From Pelobacter sp. UBA6093 (GTDB lineage Bacteria > Desulfobacterota > Desulfuromonadia > Desulfuromonadales > Syntrophotaleaceae), in assembly GCA_002435955.1 (NCBI GenBank), contig DIWZ01000024.1, positions 1-64,000 on the forward strand: 64,000 nucleotides of DNA, in the 5' to 3' direction. A model generated the notes under the pieces. The model saw nothing but the letters and a program-made list of their open reading frames with translations, was not told the origin of the DNA and searched no databases. The stretch's first letter is position 1. Each line of letters starts with the position of its first letter. This document shows positions 46,181 through 54,142 of this stretch, piece by piece. A program made the translations under genes and the position numbers.

Positions 46181-46869
46181 CGCGACACCTCCCCGACATA
46201 AGCGGCGGGGTCGGCAATCCCGGCTTCGGCAAAGCCTTTCAGGCGCAATTGGCAGGAGTCACACAACCCGCAGGCCAGGCCATCCGGGGTGGGATCGTAG
46301 CAGGAATGGGTCAAGGCGTAGTCAACGCCCAGGTGCAGGCCGCGTTGGATGATCTGCGCCTTGCTCAGGTGCAGCAATGGAGCATGAACACGATAGTGCC
46401 CCTGCCCTTCGACGCCTGCCTTGGTGGCGAGATTGGCCAGTTGCTCAAAGGCCTGAATGAATTGCGGCCGACAGTCCGGGTATCCGGAATAATCGAGGGC
46501 GTTGACGCCGATAAAGATGTCGAACGAGCCGAGCACCTCCGCCCAGCCCAGGGCAAACGACAGGAAAATAGTGTTGCGGGCCGGCACGTAGGTCACCGGG
46601 ATGGCGTCGTCGATTTCCCGGCCTTTAGGCACCTCCTGGTCGGAGGTCAGGGCACTGCCGCCAATGCGTCGCAGATCGAAATCGATAATCATGTGGTCGG
46701 CGGCACCGACCTTGGGGGCGTAGATGCGGGCTTTTTCCAGTTCCACCGTGTGCCGCTGGCCATAATTGAAGCTAAGGGCATAGGGGGTGAAGCCGGCAGC
46801 GCGGGCTTCCGCCATACAGGTGGTTGAGTCGAGACCGCCGCTGTATAATACGACTGCTTTTTTGCTCAT
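46177..46869 (-). CDS. queC: 7-cyano-7-deazaguanine synthase QueC
   Basis: A 230-residue enzyme that makes preQ0 from carboxydeazaguanine with ATP and ammonia. The PP-loop SGGLDS is at residues 10-15 and the zinc site is Cys190, Cys200, Cys203, Cys206. First gene of an operon with folE2. preQ0 leads to queuosine in tRNA, and in some bacteria to deazaguanine DNA modification; no DNA-modification genes are visible here. Confidence 0.95.
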   Translation of the reverse strand: MSKKAVVLYSGGLDSTTCMAEARAAGFTPYALSFNYGQRHTVELEKARIYAPKVGAADHMIIDFDLRRIGGSALTSDQEVPKGREIDDAIPVTYVPARNTIFLSFALGWAEVLGSFDIFIGVNALDYSGYPDCRPQFIQAFEQLANLATKAGVEGQGHYRVHAPLLHLSKAQIIQRGLHLGVDYALTHSCYDPTPDGLACGLCDSCQLRLKGFAEAGIADPAAYVGEVSR

Positions 46870-46913
46870 GGATGGTATTCCTTGCTGAAGCGATGTGTTC
46901 AGGATCGCCTGGA

Positions 46914-48365
46914 TCAGTTGATCTCGTAAAATTTGCCGGTGCCCAACTGGTGCACCTTCATCAGGTTAGTTGTGCCGAAGGCCGCCACCGGGCTGCCCAT
47001 GGTAATGATAACAATATCCCCTTTTTGCAGAACTCCCGCCGCCAGCACCGCTTCCTCCAATGAGTGGATCTGTGCTTCGGTATCGCCGGCAAAATCGACC
47101 TGTATCGACTGGACGCCGGAATACAAGGCCAGTCGTCGGCGTACTTCACGCGATGGCGTCACTGCATAGATGGGGATCTCCGGGCGAAACCGCGAAACCA
47201 TCGCTGCCGTTGAGCCAGTCTGGGTGAATGCCAGGATGGCCACCGCCCTGACATGCAAAGCGGTGCGGCAGGCAGCCTCACCGATAGCGTCGGACAGCCG
47301 CCGCGGTTCATCCTGACGGGTGGGGAAACTGTAAAACAGTTGCTGTTTAAGCACCGCATCACTTTCCACGCTGCGTGCTACCCGGTCCATCAGGGCGACC
47401 GCTTCCACCGGGTAGCTGCCGGTGGCAGTTTCCCCCGACAGCATCACCGCATCGGTACCATCGAGGATGGCGTTGGCCACATCCGAGGTTTCAGCCCGGG
47501 TGGGGCGTGGGTTGTAAATCATGCTTTCCAGCATCTGGGTAGCTGTGATCACCGGCTTGCCCGCCTCATGGCAGCGCCGAATGATGTGTTTCTGGATCAG
47601 CGGCACTCGCTCCGGGCTGATTTCCACTCCCAGATCGCCACGTGCCACCATGATGGCATCGGATGCCTCCAGGATGGCCTCGAAATCCTCCACCGCCTGG
47701 GGTTTCTCGATTTTGGCAATCACCGGAATGGTGCTGTTTTTAGCCTGCAACAAGGTTTTCAAATTCTGCACATCGGCCGCTTGTCGTACAAACGACAGGG
47801 CCAGATAGTCAAATTCCTGAGCTACCGCAAAGGTAACATCGTCGCAATCTTTATCGGTCAAAGACGGTACGGACAACTCGGCACCGGGCAGGTTGACACC
47901 TTTACGGTCTTTCAAGGTGCCGCCGGTAAGGACACGGCAGCGCACAACCGTTGGTGCCGTGTCGAGAACCTCAAGTTCCAGCAGTCCGTCATCCAGCAGA
48001 ATCCGGTCGCCGCGGGTAACTTCCGCGGAAAGTTTTGGATAGGCCACCGGGATACGCATGGCATCGCCTTCGACATTGTCGGAGGTCAGGACAACCGTGG
48101 CGCCGGTCTCCAGCGTTACCATGCCGTTTTGCATCCGTCCGGTGCGGATTTTGGGACCCTGCAGGTCGCCAAGGATGGCTACCGGGATCTGATGCTGTTT
48201 AGCCAGTGCGCGGATGCGCTGTACGATAAGAGCTTTGTGCTCCTGATCGCCGTGGGAAAAATTCAACCGAAAGAGGTCGGTTCCAGCCTTCATCAGCCGT
48301 TCGATGCATTCCCGAGAGTCGCAGGCCGGTCCGATGGTGGCGATGATTTTGGTATGGCGGAACAT
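46914..48365 (-). CDS. pyk: pyruvate kinase
   Basis: A 483-residue glycolytic enzyme converting phosphoenolpyruvate and ADP to pyruvate and ATP. It has the N-terminal HTKIIATIGPAC motif, the GDLQGPKIRTG segment, the active-site loop VIAKIEKPQAVEDFEAIL with its catalytic Lys, and the MVARGDLGVEI motif. The C-terminal regulatory domain is present. I start at ATG 48365, which gives the family N terminus; a 105-residue upstream extension in the same frame is unlike protein. Single gene upstream of queC. Confidence 0.94.
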   Translation of the reverse strand: MFRHTKIIATIGPACDSRECIERLMKAGTDLFRLNFSHGDQEHKALIVQRIRALAKQHQIPVAILGDLQGPKIRTGRMQNGMVTLETGATVVLTSDNVEGDAMRIPVAYPKLSAEVTRGDRILLDDGLLELEVLDTAPTVVRCRVLTGGTLKDRKGVNLPGAELSVPSLTDKDCDDVTFAVAQEFDYLALSFVRQAADVQNLKTLLQAKNSTIPVIAKIEKPQAVEDFEAILEASDAIMVARGDLGVEISPERVPLIQKHIIRRCHEAGKPVITATQMLESMIYNPRPTRAETSDVANAILDGTDAVMLSGETATGSYPVEAVALMDRVARSVESDAVLKQQLFYSFPTRQDEPRRLSDAIGEAACRTALHVRAVAILAFTQTGSTAAMVSRFRPEIPIYAVTPSREVRRRLALYSGVQSIQVDFAGDTEAQIHSLEEAVLAAGVLQKGDIVIITMGSPVAAFGTTNLMKVHQLGTGKFYEIN

Positions 48366-48453
48366 GGCGGATGATTCTCCGTTCAAAGGCCGGCGGACTT
48401 GTCCGAAAGGAAAAGACCCTGACTGTGGAAGGCAGGGTCCCGAACGAAGCGGT

Positions 48454-48774
48454 TTAGTGGTGGTAGCGTCCGAGACGTTCCGTATGTGCCCGGCTTGGGC
48501 TCTTGTGGCAGCGGAAACAGGGCTCACCTTCGACTTTTTGTTGCTGAATCGGGGGAATCTCAGGTGGGAAAACCGAGGATTCCTTCTGCCACGGTTCGCG
48601 GCCGGATTCATCCGCCAAAGTGACGGGTGAAACCCGGAGTTCCCAGTTGGCGCTGATCGGCAGGCTGTGACACTGGTCACAGCCGCCCGGAGGAGGAATG
48701 TCTTTCCAGGCGCCCATCATGGCGCAACCGCAAATGATTGCAGCGGGTAACAGCATCCAAAGGCATTTTTTCAT
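48454..48774 (-). CDS. small lipoprotein with two CxxCH haem motifs
   Basis: A 106-residue protein with a lipobox-like IICGC around Cys17 and two haem c motifs: Cys32-Asp-Gln-Cys35-His36 and Cys86-Phe-Arg-Cys89-His90. Six histidines (including three at the C terminus) could supply distal haem ligands. It is probably an outer- or inner-membrane-anchored dihaem electron carrier. No named family is apparent. It lies upstream of pyk on the same strand with a small hairpin between (48415-48440). Confidence 0.72.
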   Translation of the reverse strand: MKKCLWMLLPAAIICGCAMMGAWKDIPPPGGCDQCHSLPISANWELRVSPVTLADESGREPWQKESSVFPPEIPPIQQQKVEGEPCFRCHKSPSRAHTERLGRYHH

Positions 48775-48864
48775 ATGAAAAACTATCCTCTCTCGGGGAG
48801 TTTCTTAGGTGCAGAAACTATAACATAGCCTTGGACCAAGGCCAATGCGAAATAGCTTGCCCTG

Positions 48865-48884
48865 GGAGTCTGTCGGCAGACTCC
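48865..48884. repeat. palindrome made of the end motif of the 165-bp element
   Basis: GGAGTCTG-TCGG-CAGACTCC. The outer 12 bases of each side match the terminal repeats of the element at 22878-23042, as if its two ends were joined. It may be a remnant or a target-related site. Confidence 0.5.
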
Positions 48885-49240
48885 AAAGTAGCGGTATATT
48901 TGCTCGGATGCACCCGCGCACTCCTGTCTCCCTGCAGTGTCTCAAAACCCGAGAGGAGGCTATCTCGCGGCCGGGTTGACCGCCGCGAAAAATTACCTGG
49001 CGTGGAAGACAAAATTGAACACTGTGCTATTATGTCGCTAACTGAATGAATCTTGAAAGTCGGACCCTGCCAAGGGGCTGTAGCTTCAGCCCCGACAATT
49101 GTTGCAAGTCGATACTACAAGTCCCAAAATGGCACGTTATGGTCCTTTTTGGACAAGTGAAACGTGGCGTGAATCGCTGCGCAATCTCTGTCGGGCCCGG
49201 GAGACCGCGTCGGGTCCGATGTTTTCTCGATGACCGGTTA

Positions 49241-49255
49241 TGGCACCGAAATTGC
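49241..49255 (+). promoter_or_regulatory. sigma-54 promoter core upstream of amiS
   Basis: TGGCAC (49241-49246), five bases, TTGC (49252-49255): an exact match to the -24/-12 core of sigma-54 promoters (TGGCAC-N5-TTGC). The next plus-strand gene is the AmiS/UreI channel, 440 bases downstream. Nitrogen control through NtrC is the natural reading but no clear activator site is proven. Confidence 0.6.
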
Positions 49256-49266
49256 GTGCAGGTAGA

Positions 49267-49697
49267 ACGTTGGTTTATTTGTGCGCTGGTTTACGTTGGA
49301 GTTGCTCGTAGTATTTATTATGTTTATAGGTTGCATGCTGGAATTCCAATATCTTCTGTTGTATCCACGCTTTGAAAAGGTGTTGCACTTGATGCTGGCC
49401 TGTTTCAGGGGCAATAGGTTTTATGGCGTCTGCAGCCAGGCAGAGCCGCAGCCGGCATGATTCGCCGCGTTTAGGGTAGGAGCGCAAACCCGGATTACCA
49501 CCGGACATTCCCGCTGCATCGGGAGGTTGGTAGGAGGGGGCGAGCAGGACGGTCAGGGTTCGGTTCGGAATGTGACCAATTTCGCAGATTCACCGCGGCA
49601 TGGTTGTCCGGATACAAGCCTGGCAGCGGGCATTTTCGCAAGACCCGAGTTGGGTAACAAAAAGAGGATTTTTACACTTCAAAGGAGGAGTACCAAG
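49267..49697 (+). other. long untranslated leader of amiS
   Basis: About 430 bases between the predicted sigma-54 start region and the amiS ATG. It has short GC-rich stems but no credible coding frame and no riboswitch I recognise. It could hold a small RNA or regulatory leader. The full gap 48775-49697 otherwise holds only the palindrome at 48865 and a small hairpin at 49074-49093. Confidence 0.45.
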
Positions 49698-50192
49698 ATG
49701 ACCCTTGCAATTCTCATTGCTATTTCCTTAATGTGGGTACCCGTAGCCCTGTTGTTCCTCGGTTTTGGTGAGGCAAAAGGAACTGGCGCCATTACCGCAT
49801 TCGTCGGCTTCTGCGTCGTTGTCAGTGCCTTCGTCCTCGCCATCCAGGGGGATGCTTTTACGGCCGGTCTGCTGTTTGCCCATGGTCTGTTGTACTGTAC
49901 TGTTGCTTATGCTCTGCTTGCAGGTCTGGAAAGCATGGCTTCCGTTGGTAACGTCAGCCTGACGGTTGCAATTGTTTCTTTTATTTACATGATTATGTTC
50001 TATACCGTTAAGGGCAGTGGTTATTTCGCATTTGCCTGTGCCGGTTATACGGTTTTGACCCTCGAGGTGTGGTTGAACGCTTACGGCAAGTTCTCTGCCA
50101 AGTTGCTGGCCTACTCTCTTCTCATCTGGGCGATCCTCGGCCTTTACTATCCGGCCTTCATGCTGTTGGCCGACAAGCCGTTGCCGTTCTAA
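49698..50192 (+). CDS. AmiS/UreI-family urea or short-chain amide channel
   Basis: A 164-residue inner-membrane protein with six or so membrane segments and the AmiS/UreI layout: MWVPVALLFLGFGEAKGTGAITAFVGF at the start and a GLLFAHGLLYCTVAY segment in the middle. Family members carry urea, ammonia or aliphatic amides, in pathogens as an acid-gated urea channel. The start is ATG 49698 with AAAGGAGG upstream; the longer open frame before it is leader. A sigma-54 promoter core is upstream, fitting nitrogen control. A terminator follows. Confidence 0.85.
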   Translation: MTLAILIAISLMWVPVALLFLGFGEAKGTGAITAFVGFCVVVSAFVLAIQGDAFTAGLLFAHGLLYCTVAYALLAGLESMASVGNVSLTVAIVSFIYMIMFYTVKGSGYFAFACAGYTVLTLEVWLNAYGKFSAKLLAYSLLIWAILGLYYPAFMLLADKPLPF

Positions 50193-50218
50193 TAACCGCT
50201 GGATGCTGAGATAAAAAT

Positions 50219-50249
50219 AAAGCCGGGAGCGTTTTGCGCTTCCGGCTTT
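50219..50249 (+). terminator. terminator after amiS
   Basis: AAAGCCGGGAGCG with CGCTTCCGGCTTT, one mismatch, around a 5-base loop, with T-rich flanks. Confidence 0.8.
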
Positions 50250-50295
50250 GCTATTTGCAGACTCTTTATTTCAACAACCACATCGGTACAATTTT

Positions 50296-50351
50296 TCAGC
50301 CCTCAGCCCTCAGCCCTCAGCCCTCAGCCCTCAGCACTCAGCACTCAGCAC
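50296..50351. repeat. heptamer tandem repeat before fabH
   Basis: Eight 7-base units in the convergent amiS-fabH gap: five TCAGCCC followed by three TCAGCAC. The same heptamer family occurs in the N-ATPase operon. Confidence 0.9.
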
Positions 50352-50357
50352 TGCAAT

Positions 50358-51347
50358 TTACAGACGGATGATGCCCGATCCCCAGGTGAAGCCGGCACCG
50401 AAGGTGACCATCCCGATCAGGTTGCCCGCTTCGATCCGACCGTCGCGGCGGGCTTCATCCAGGGCGATGGGGATGGAGGCGGCCGAGGTGTTGCCGTAGC
50501 GGTCGACGTTGACATAGGTCTGTTCATCGGTCAGGTTCAAACGTTTGCCGAGGGCTTCGATAATGCGCAGGTTGGCCTGGTGGGCAATGACCAGATCCAG
50601 CTCTTCGAGGGCCATGCCTGAAAGTTTCAGGGACTTTTTCATGGCTTTGCTCATGCAGACTACCGCATGGCGGAAAACCTCGCGACCTTCCATGCGCATG
50701 GTGTGCATTTTGTCCCGGACATTTTCGAGCGTTGGAGGATTTATGGACCCACATCCCGGGTTGTAGAGCAACTTGCTATGTTTGCCGTCGGCGCCGATAT
50801 GGGTAGCCAGGATGCCGCGCTCCTGCTGTGAAGGGCCCAAGACCACCGCACCGGCACCATCGCCGAATAATACGCAGGTATTGCGGTCTTCCCAATCCAC
50901 CATGGAGGTGAGAATTTCCCCGCCGATAAGCAGGATATGCCGGTGCGTGCCGGAGCGAATCAAGCTGTCGGCCAACTGCAGCCCATAGATAAAACCGGAA
51001 CACGCGGCGCTGATATCGAAGGCCGCGGCATTGTCTGCGCCGATAAGGGTCTGGACAAAGCAAGCCGTGGCGGGGAATTTCATGTCGCCGGTGACTGTGG
51101 CGAGAATGATCAGATCGACGTCTGTGGCGGCCAGGTTGGCATCTTCGAGGGCCTTTTTGGCGGCATCGGCGGCCAAGGTTGAAAGGGCTGTTCCAGGTTC
51201 GACGATATGACGGGTGCGGATACCGGAGCGTTCGATAATCCATGCATCGTTGGTGTCGACTATCTTTTCAAGATCGGCGTTGGTCAGGATCTTCTCGGGG
51301 ATGGCGCGGCCGGTACCGAGGATCATGGCACGCTTGCTGTTGTCCAT
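50358..51347 (-). CDS. fabH: 3-oxoacyl-ACP synthase III
   Basis: A 329-residue enzyme that starts fatty-acid synthesis by joining acetyl-CoA with malonyl-ACP. The catalytic triad is present: Cys116 in DISAACSGF, His256 in IAHQAN and Asn286 in YGNTSAASIP. Length is normal. AGGAGG lies before the ATG. It is alone rather than in the usual plsX-fabH-fabD cluster, which hints at a second FabH copy with a special role; a housekeeping cluster may lie elsewhere. Confidence 0.93.
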   Translation of the reverse strand: MDNSKRAMILGTGRAIPEKILTNADLEKIVDTNDAWIIERSGIRTRHIVEPGTALSTLAADAAKKALEDANLAATDVDLIILATVTGDMKFPATACFVQTLIGADNAAAFDISAACSGFIYGLQLADSLIRSGTHRHILLIGGEILTSMVDWEDRNTCVLFGDGAGAVVLGPSQQERGILATHIGADGKHSKLLYNPGCGSINPPTLENVRDKMHTMRMEGREVFRHAVVCMSKAMKKSLKLSGMALEELDLVIAHQANLRIIEALGKRLNLTDEQTYVNVDRYGNTSAASIPIALDEARRDGRIEAGNLIGMVTFGAGFTWGSGIIRL

Positions 51348-51469
51348 ATGGGTCTCCTCCTGTTTTAGTAGGAAATAATCGGGCTCAAAATAGCATGTTT
51401 AGCCTGAGAGCTCAAGGTATTGCGCAGCTTGGCAAATACCAGCTGCAATTGATCTGCCAAGCTTTGTTA

Positions 51470-51542
51470 GTGTCCATCCGGAAACTATGGATGGACACGG
51501 TGTAGTTTTCATTTTGGAAAAAGGGCCGTTTCCGGATGAAAA
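51470..51542. repeat. dispersed 73-bp repeat, copy 2
   Basis: Inverted relative to copy 1 at 1450-1522, about 69 of 73 bases identical. Hairpin arms GTGTCCATCC (51470-51479) and GGATGGACAC (51489-51498) lie at one end; the 11-base inverted repeats are at 51475-51485 and 51528-51538. It sits between fabH and a large MscS gene. Confidence 0.85.
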
Positions 51543-51546
51543 CAAG

Positions 51547-53970
51547 TTATGACGAACTCTGACTGTTGGCGGATGTATTCCATTCCTGGAGGATGGCCGC
51601 ATCTACCGAGCGCAGATGCAGATCTCGTTGGGGGAAGGGGATTTCGATCTCTGCTTCGCGAAAGCGACGCTCGATGTACAGCAGCAGGTCGTTTTTGATA
51701 AGCAGGCGTTGAGTGACAGACTTTGCCCACACCCGGAGTTCAAAGTCCAGCGAACTGGCCCCAAAAGCGGTAAAGATTGCCGAAGGGGGAGGCGTATCAA
51801 GGACGTCGGGATGGGTTTGGGCGGCATCGTACAGGATGCGTAAAACCTTTTCGACATCACTGCCGTAAGCCACGCCTACGGGGACCACGATACGGCACTG
51901 CTCATTGGACAGGGTCCAATTAATAACTTTCTCTGATACCAGGATCGAGTTTGGCACAATCAATTCCGATTGGTCAAAAGTCTCCACCGTGGTGGACCGC
52001 AGGCCGATTTTGCGCACCGTGCCCCACTCGTTGTCCAGCACAACCATGTCTCCGATTTTAATGGGGCGTTCAAAGAGCAGGATCAGGCCACTGACAAAAT
52101 TATTGACGATGTTCTGCAAGCCGAAACCGATGCCGATGCCGAGGGCGCCGGCAAGCACCGCGAAATTTTTCAATTCGATGCCGGCCAGGCTCAGGGCCAT
52201 CAACACGCCGAACGCAAGAATGGCATAGTGGAGCAGTTTTTTGATGGAATCGCGGACCCCCCGGTCCATCTGTCGGCGAGGGAAAACCTCCTCTTCCAGC
52301 AGGCTGCGCAGCAGCCACGAAGCGAGTATGGTGGTGTACAGGGCCGCTATGCCGAACAACAGCATTTTTGCGGAGATGGTTTTGTCTCCCAGGGATATCC
52401 CCGTCGATACCATGCCATGCCAGGCTTCGCCAACGCTGTCAAACAGCCGCCAGATCACCATCAGGTGCAAGGCAGTATAACTTATGATGGCAATCGGCAC
52501 GAGTTGCCAGATGCGGGTTTGCAGCTCCTGTCCGTGGCGATGGAAAAAGCGCTGTCTTTTGAACATTCTGAACTTTGCAAAGACCAGCATCCCGGCATGC
52601 AGCAGGCGCAACGTCAACATTGCCAGCAGGCAGGCGAAAACGGTCTTGAGGCCCCCCAGCAGAAGATGTTCCGCCAGGTTCCCGTAGCCCCCGGCCTGGG
52701 CCAGAAAGGCCACACCGAGCAAAGCCATTCCCAGTTTCAACAGGTTGCGGAATCGACGTTGTCGATCGGGTCTGGTCAACAAAGACCGTGCGGTTACACG
52801 CCACAGCACCAGCATGCCGGCCAGGCACACCGCTGACAGGTAGAGACTGTAGAAAGTGGCGGGCAGTGCCAGGGTTTGCAGGGTACGCGACAGAATGTAG
52901 GCGTAGGCCAGCAATCGAATAACCAGGCGCTGCAAGGGGCTTTCGAAAAGCTCGTTGCTCAGCGGTACCAGAGAAAAGACGGCCACGGTTGCCAGCATCA
53001 GCAGCCAGCCTGCCGGCGCATGGGCGCGGAGGTAAAATGGGGCAAGTGTTATGGTCGATAGGAACAAACCTGCCGCCAGGGGATGGTTCAGGGCGAAATG
53101 TAAATCCGCCACATCCGCATAGCGAGTGCCTCGCGTGCGTATCATCCCGACGACAACGACGATCAGCAGCACATGCAAAGCGATCAGACCGCCCCGGTTT
53201 TTCCAGAACAGGTGGTTGAAAAGGTCCAACCTGGAGAGCCCGTCAGGGTGGTAGGAAAGCAGGCTGGCATGGAATTGCAGATAGAAGTCGGGATTTAAAA
53301 AGGAGGGTTGGCTTCGAACGAAAAGTTGCCCTCTGCTGGTGGCCAGAAGCTGTTCAATCTGGCTGAGTAAGGGGGAAATCCGGCTCTGCAGGACGGTTGC
53401 TTCCTGTTGCATGGCGACCAGCGAGGGCGTGATCCCATCGAGTTGCTCCAGGGATTGCTCAATGGTATGTCGGGCCTGCATGAAAGCTTCCGGAGGGGCA
53501 AGGGGGCTGGGCGGCGTCAAGGATTCCTGCCACTGCTGCCAGAAACGATTCTTGTCCTGCCAGTTGGCACGCAACTCCTCGATTTCGGCGAGGCGCCCGA
53601 AGAGCTCATCCAGCAGTTGCGTGGATTTTACCTTGTGACCCAGCAGCGTGGTTCTGGCCTGCCGAAGGTTGTTGAGGGGCCAATCCTGTACCGGGCCCAA
53701 TATTTTTTCACGCTCGACCTGCTCGTCCTGCCATTGTCTCAGGGGCGTCAGGGCCAGAATGAAGGGTTCGAGATTGGCAAGATGGCCGAGGCGGTTTTCC
53801 AGGGCGGCCTTTTCCTCAGCCAGTTTGATAAGTCGAGGGTAAACTTCCGCTGCCCCGGGCAGCGGTGCCGATTCCGCGGTCGTCAAAGCGAGGGCGGACT
53901 GGTCGGCGCCGGCTGCCGCAGCCATAGTCAGTAGAAATAAAACAGCACAGCAGGTCAGCAGACGCTTCAT
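51547..53970 (-). CDS. large MscS/MscK-type mechanosensitive channel
   Basis: An 807-residue channel. It has a signal peptide (about 1-22), a long periplasmic helical region (about 25-260), about eight further membrane segments, and a C-terminal MscS pore and beta domain (GALGIGIGFGLQNIVNNFVSGLILLFERPIKIGD, then a TVETFDQSELIVPNS motif). The layout is like the large MscK/YbiO/YjeP-type channels. The start at 53970 has AGAGGTG upstream and precedes the signal peptide; a longer frame start exists 93 bases upstream. The last 5 bases of the gap to the 73-bp repeat show the gene ends right beside it. Confidence 0.88.
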   Translation of the reverse strand: MKRLLTCCAVLFLLTMAAAAGADQSALALTTAESAPLPGAAEVYPRLIKLAEEKAALENRLGHLANLEPFILALTPLRQWQDEQVEREKILGPVQDWPLNNLRQARTTLLGHKVKSTQLLDELFGRLAEIEELRANWQDKNRFWQQWQESLTPPSPLAPPEAFMQARHTIEQSLEQLDGITPSLVAMQQEATVLQSRISPLLSQIEQLLATSRGQLFVRSQPSFLNPDFYLQFHASLLSYHPDGLSRLDLFNHLFWKNRGGLIALHVLLIVVVVGMIRTRGTRYADVADLHFALNHPLAAGLFLSTITLAPFYLRAHAPAGWLLMLATVAVFSLVPLSNELFESPLQRLVIRLLAYAYILSRTLQTLALPATFYSLYLSAVCLAGMLVLWRVTARSLLTRPDRQRRFRNLLKLGMALLGVAFLAQAGGYGNLAEHLLLGGLKTVFACLLAMLTLRLLHAGMLVFAKFRMFKRQRFFHRHGQELQTRIWQLVPIAIISYTALHLMVIWRLFDSVGEAWHGMVSTGISLGDKTISAKMLLFGIAALYTTILASWLLRSLLEEEVFPRRQMDRGVRDSIKKLLHYAILAFGVLMALSLAGIELKNFAVLAGALGIGIGFGLQNIVNNFVSGLILLFERPIKIGDMVVLDNEWGTVRKIGLRSTTVETFDQSELIVPNSILVSEKVINWTLSNEQCRIVVPVGVAYGSDVEKVLRILYDAAQTHPDVLDTPPPSAIFTAFGASSLDFELRVWAKSVTQRLLIKNDLLLYIERRFREAEIEIPFPQRDLHLRSVDAAILQEWNTSANSQSSS

Positions 53971-54142
53971 AAACACCTCTGGGGCAGAATTCCCTGATTG
54001 CTCGAACGGCGCAATCTTAACATTTGCCACATGGTTTGCCACGCTTTTTAAACAGCGGCCCACACTGTCGGAACTGGGAACCTTCGGGAAAAACTATGGT
54101 AAAGTTTTTCTGATGTTAACTTTTTGCCGGGGATAGGCGTGC

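Noticed and set aside
48909..48925. Possible NtrC half-site (TGCACC) upstream of the sigma-54 promoter
   Set aside because: Only one half is convincing and it lies over 300 bases from the promoter.
49400..49560. Possible riboswitch in the amiS leader (GC-rich stems, GCGCAAACCC segment)
   Set aside because: It does not fit the c-di-GMP or guanidine riboswitch consensus closely enough to name it.
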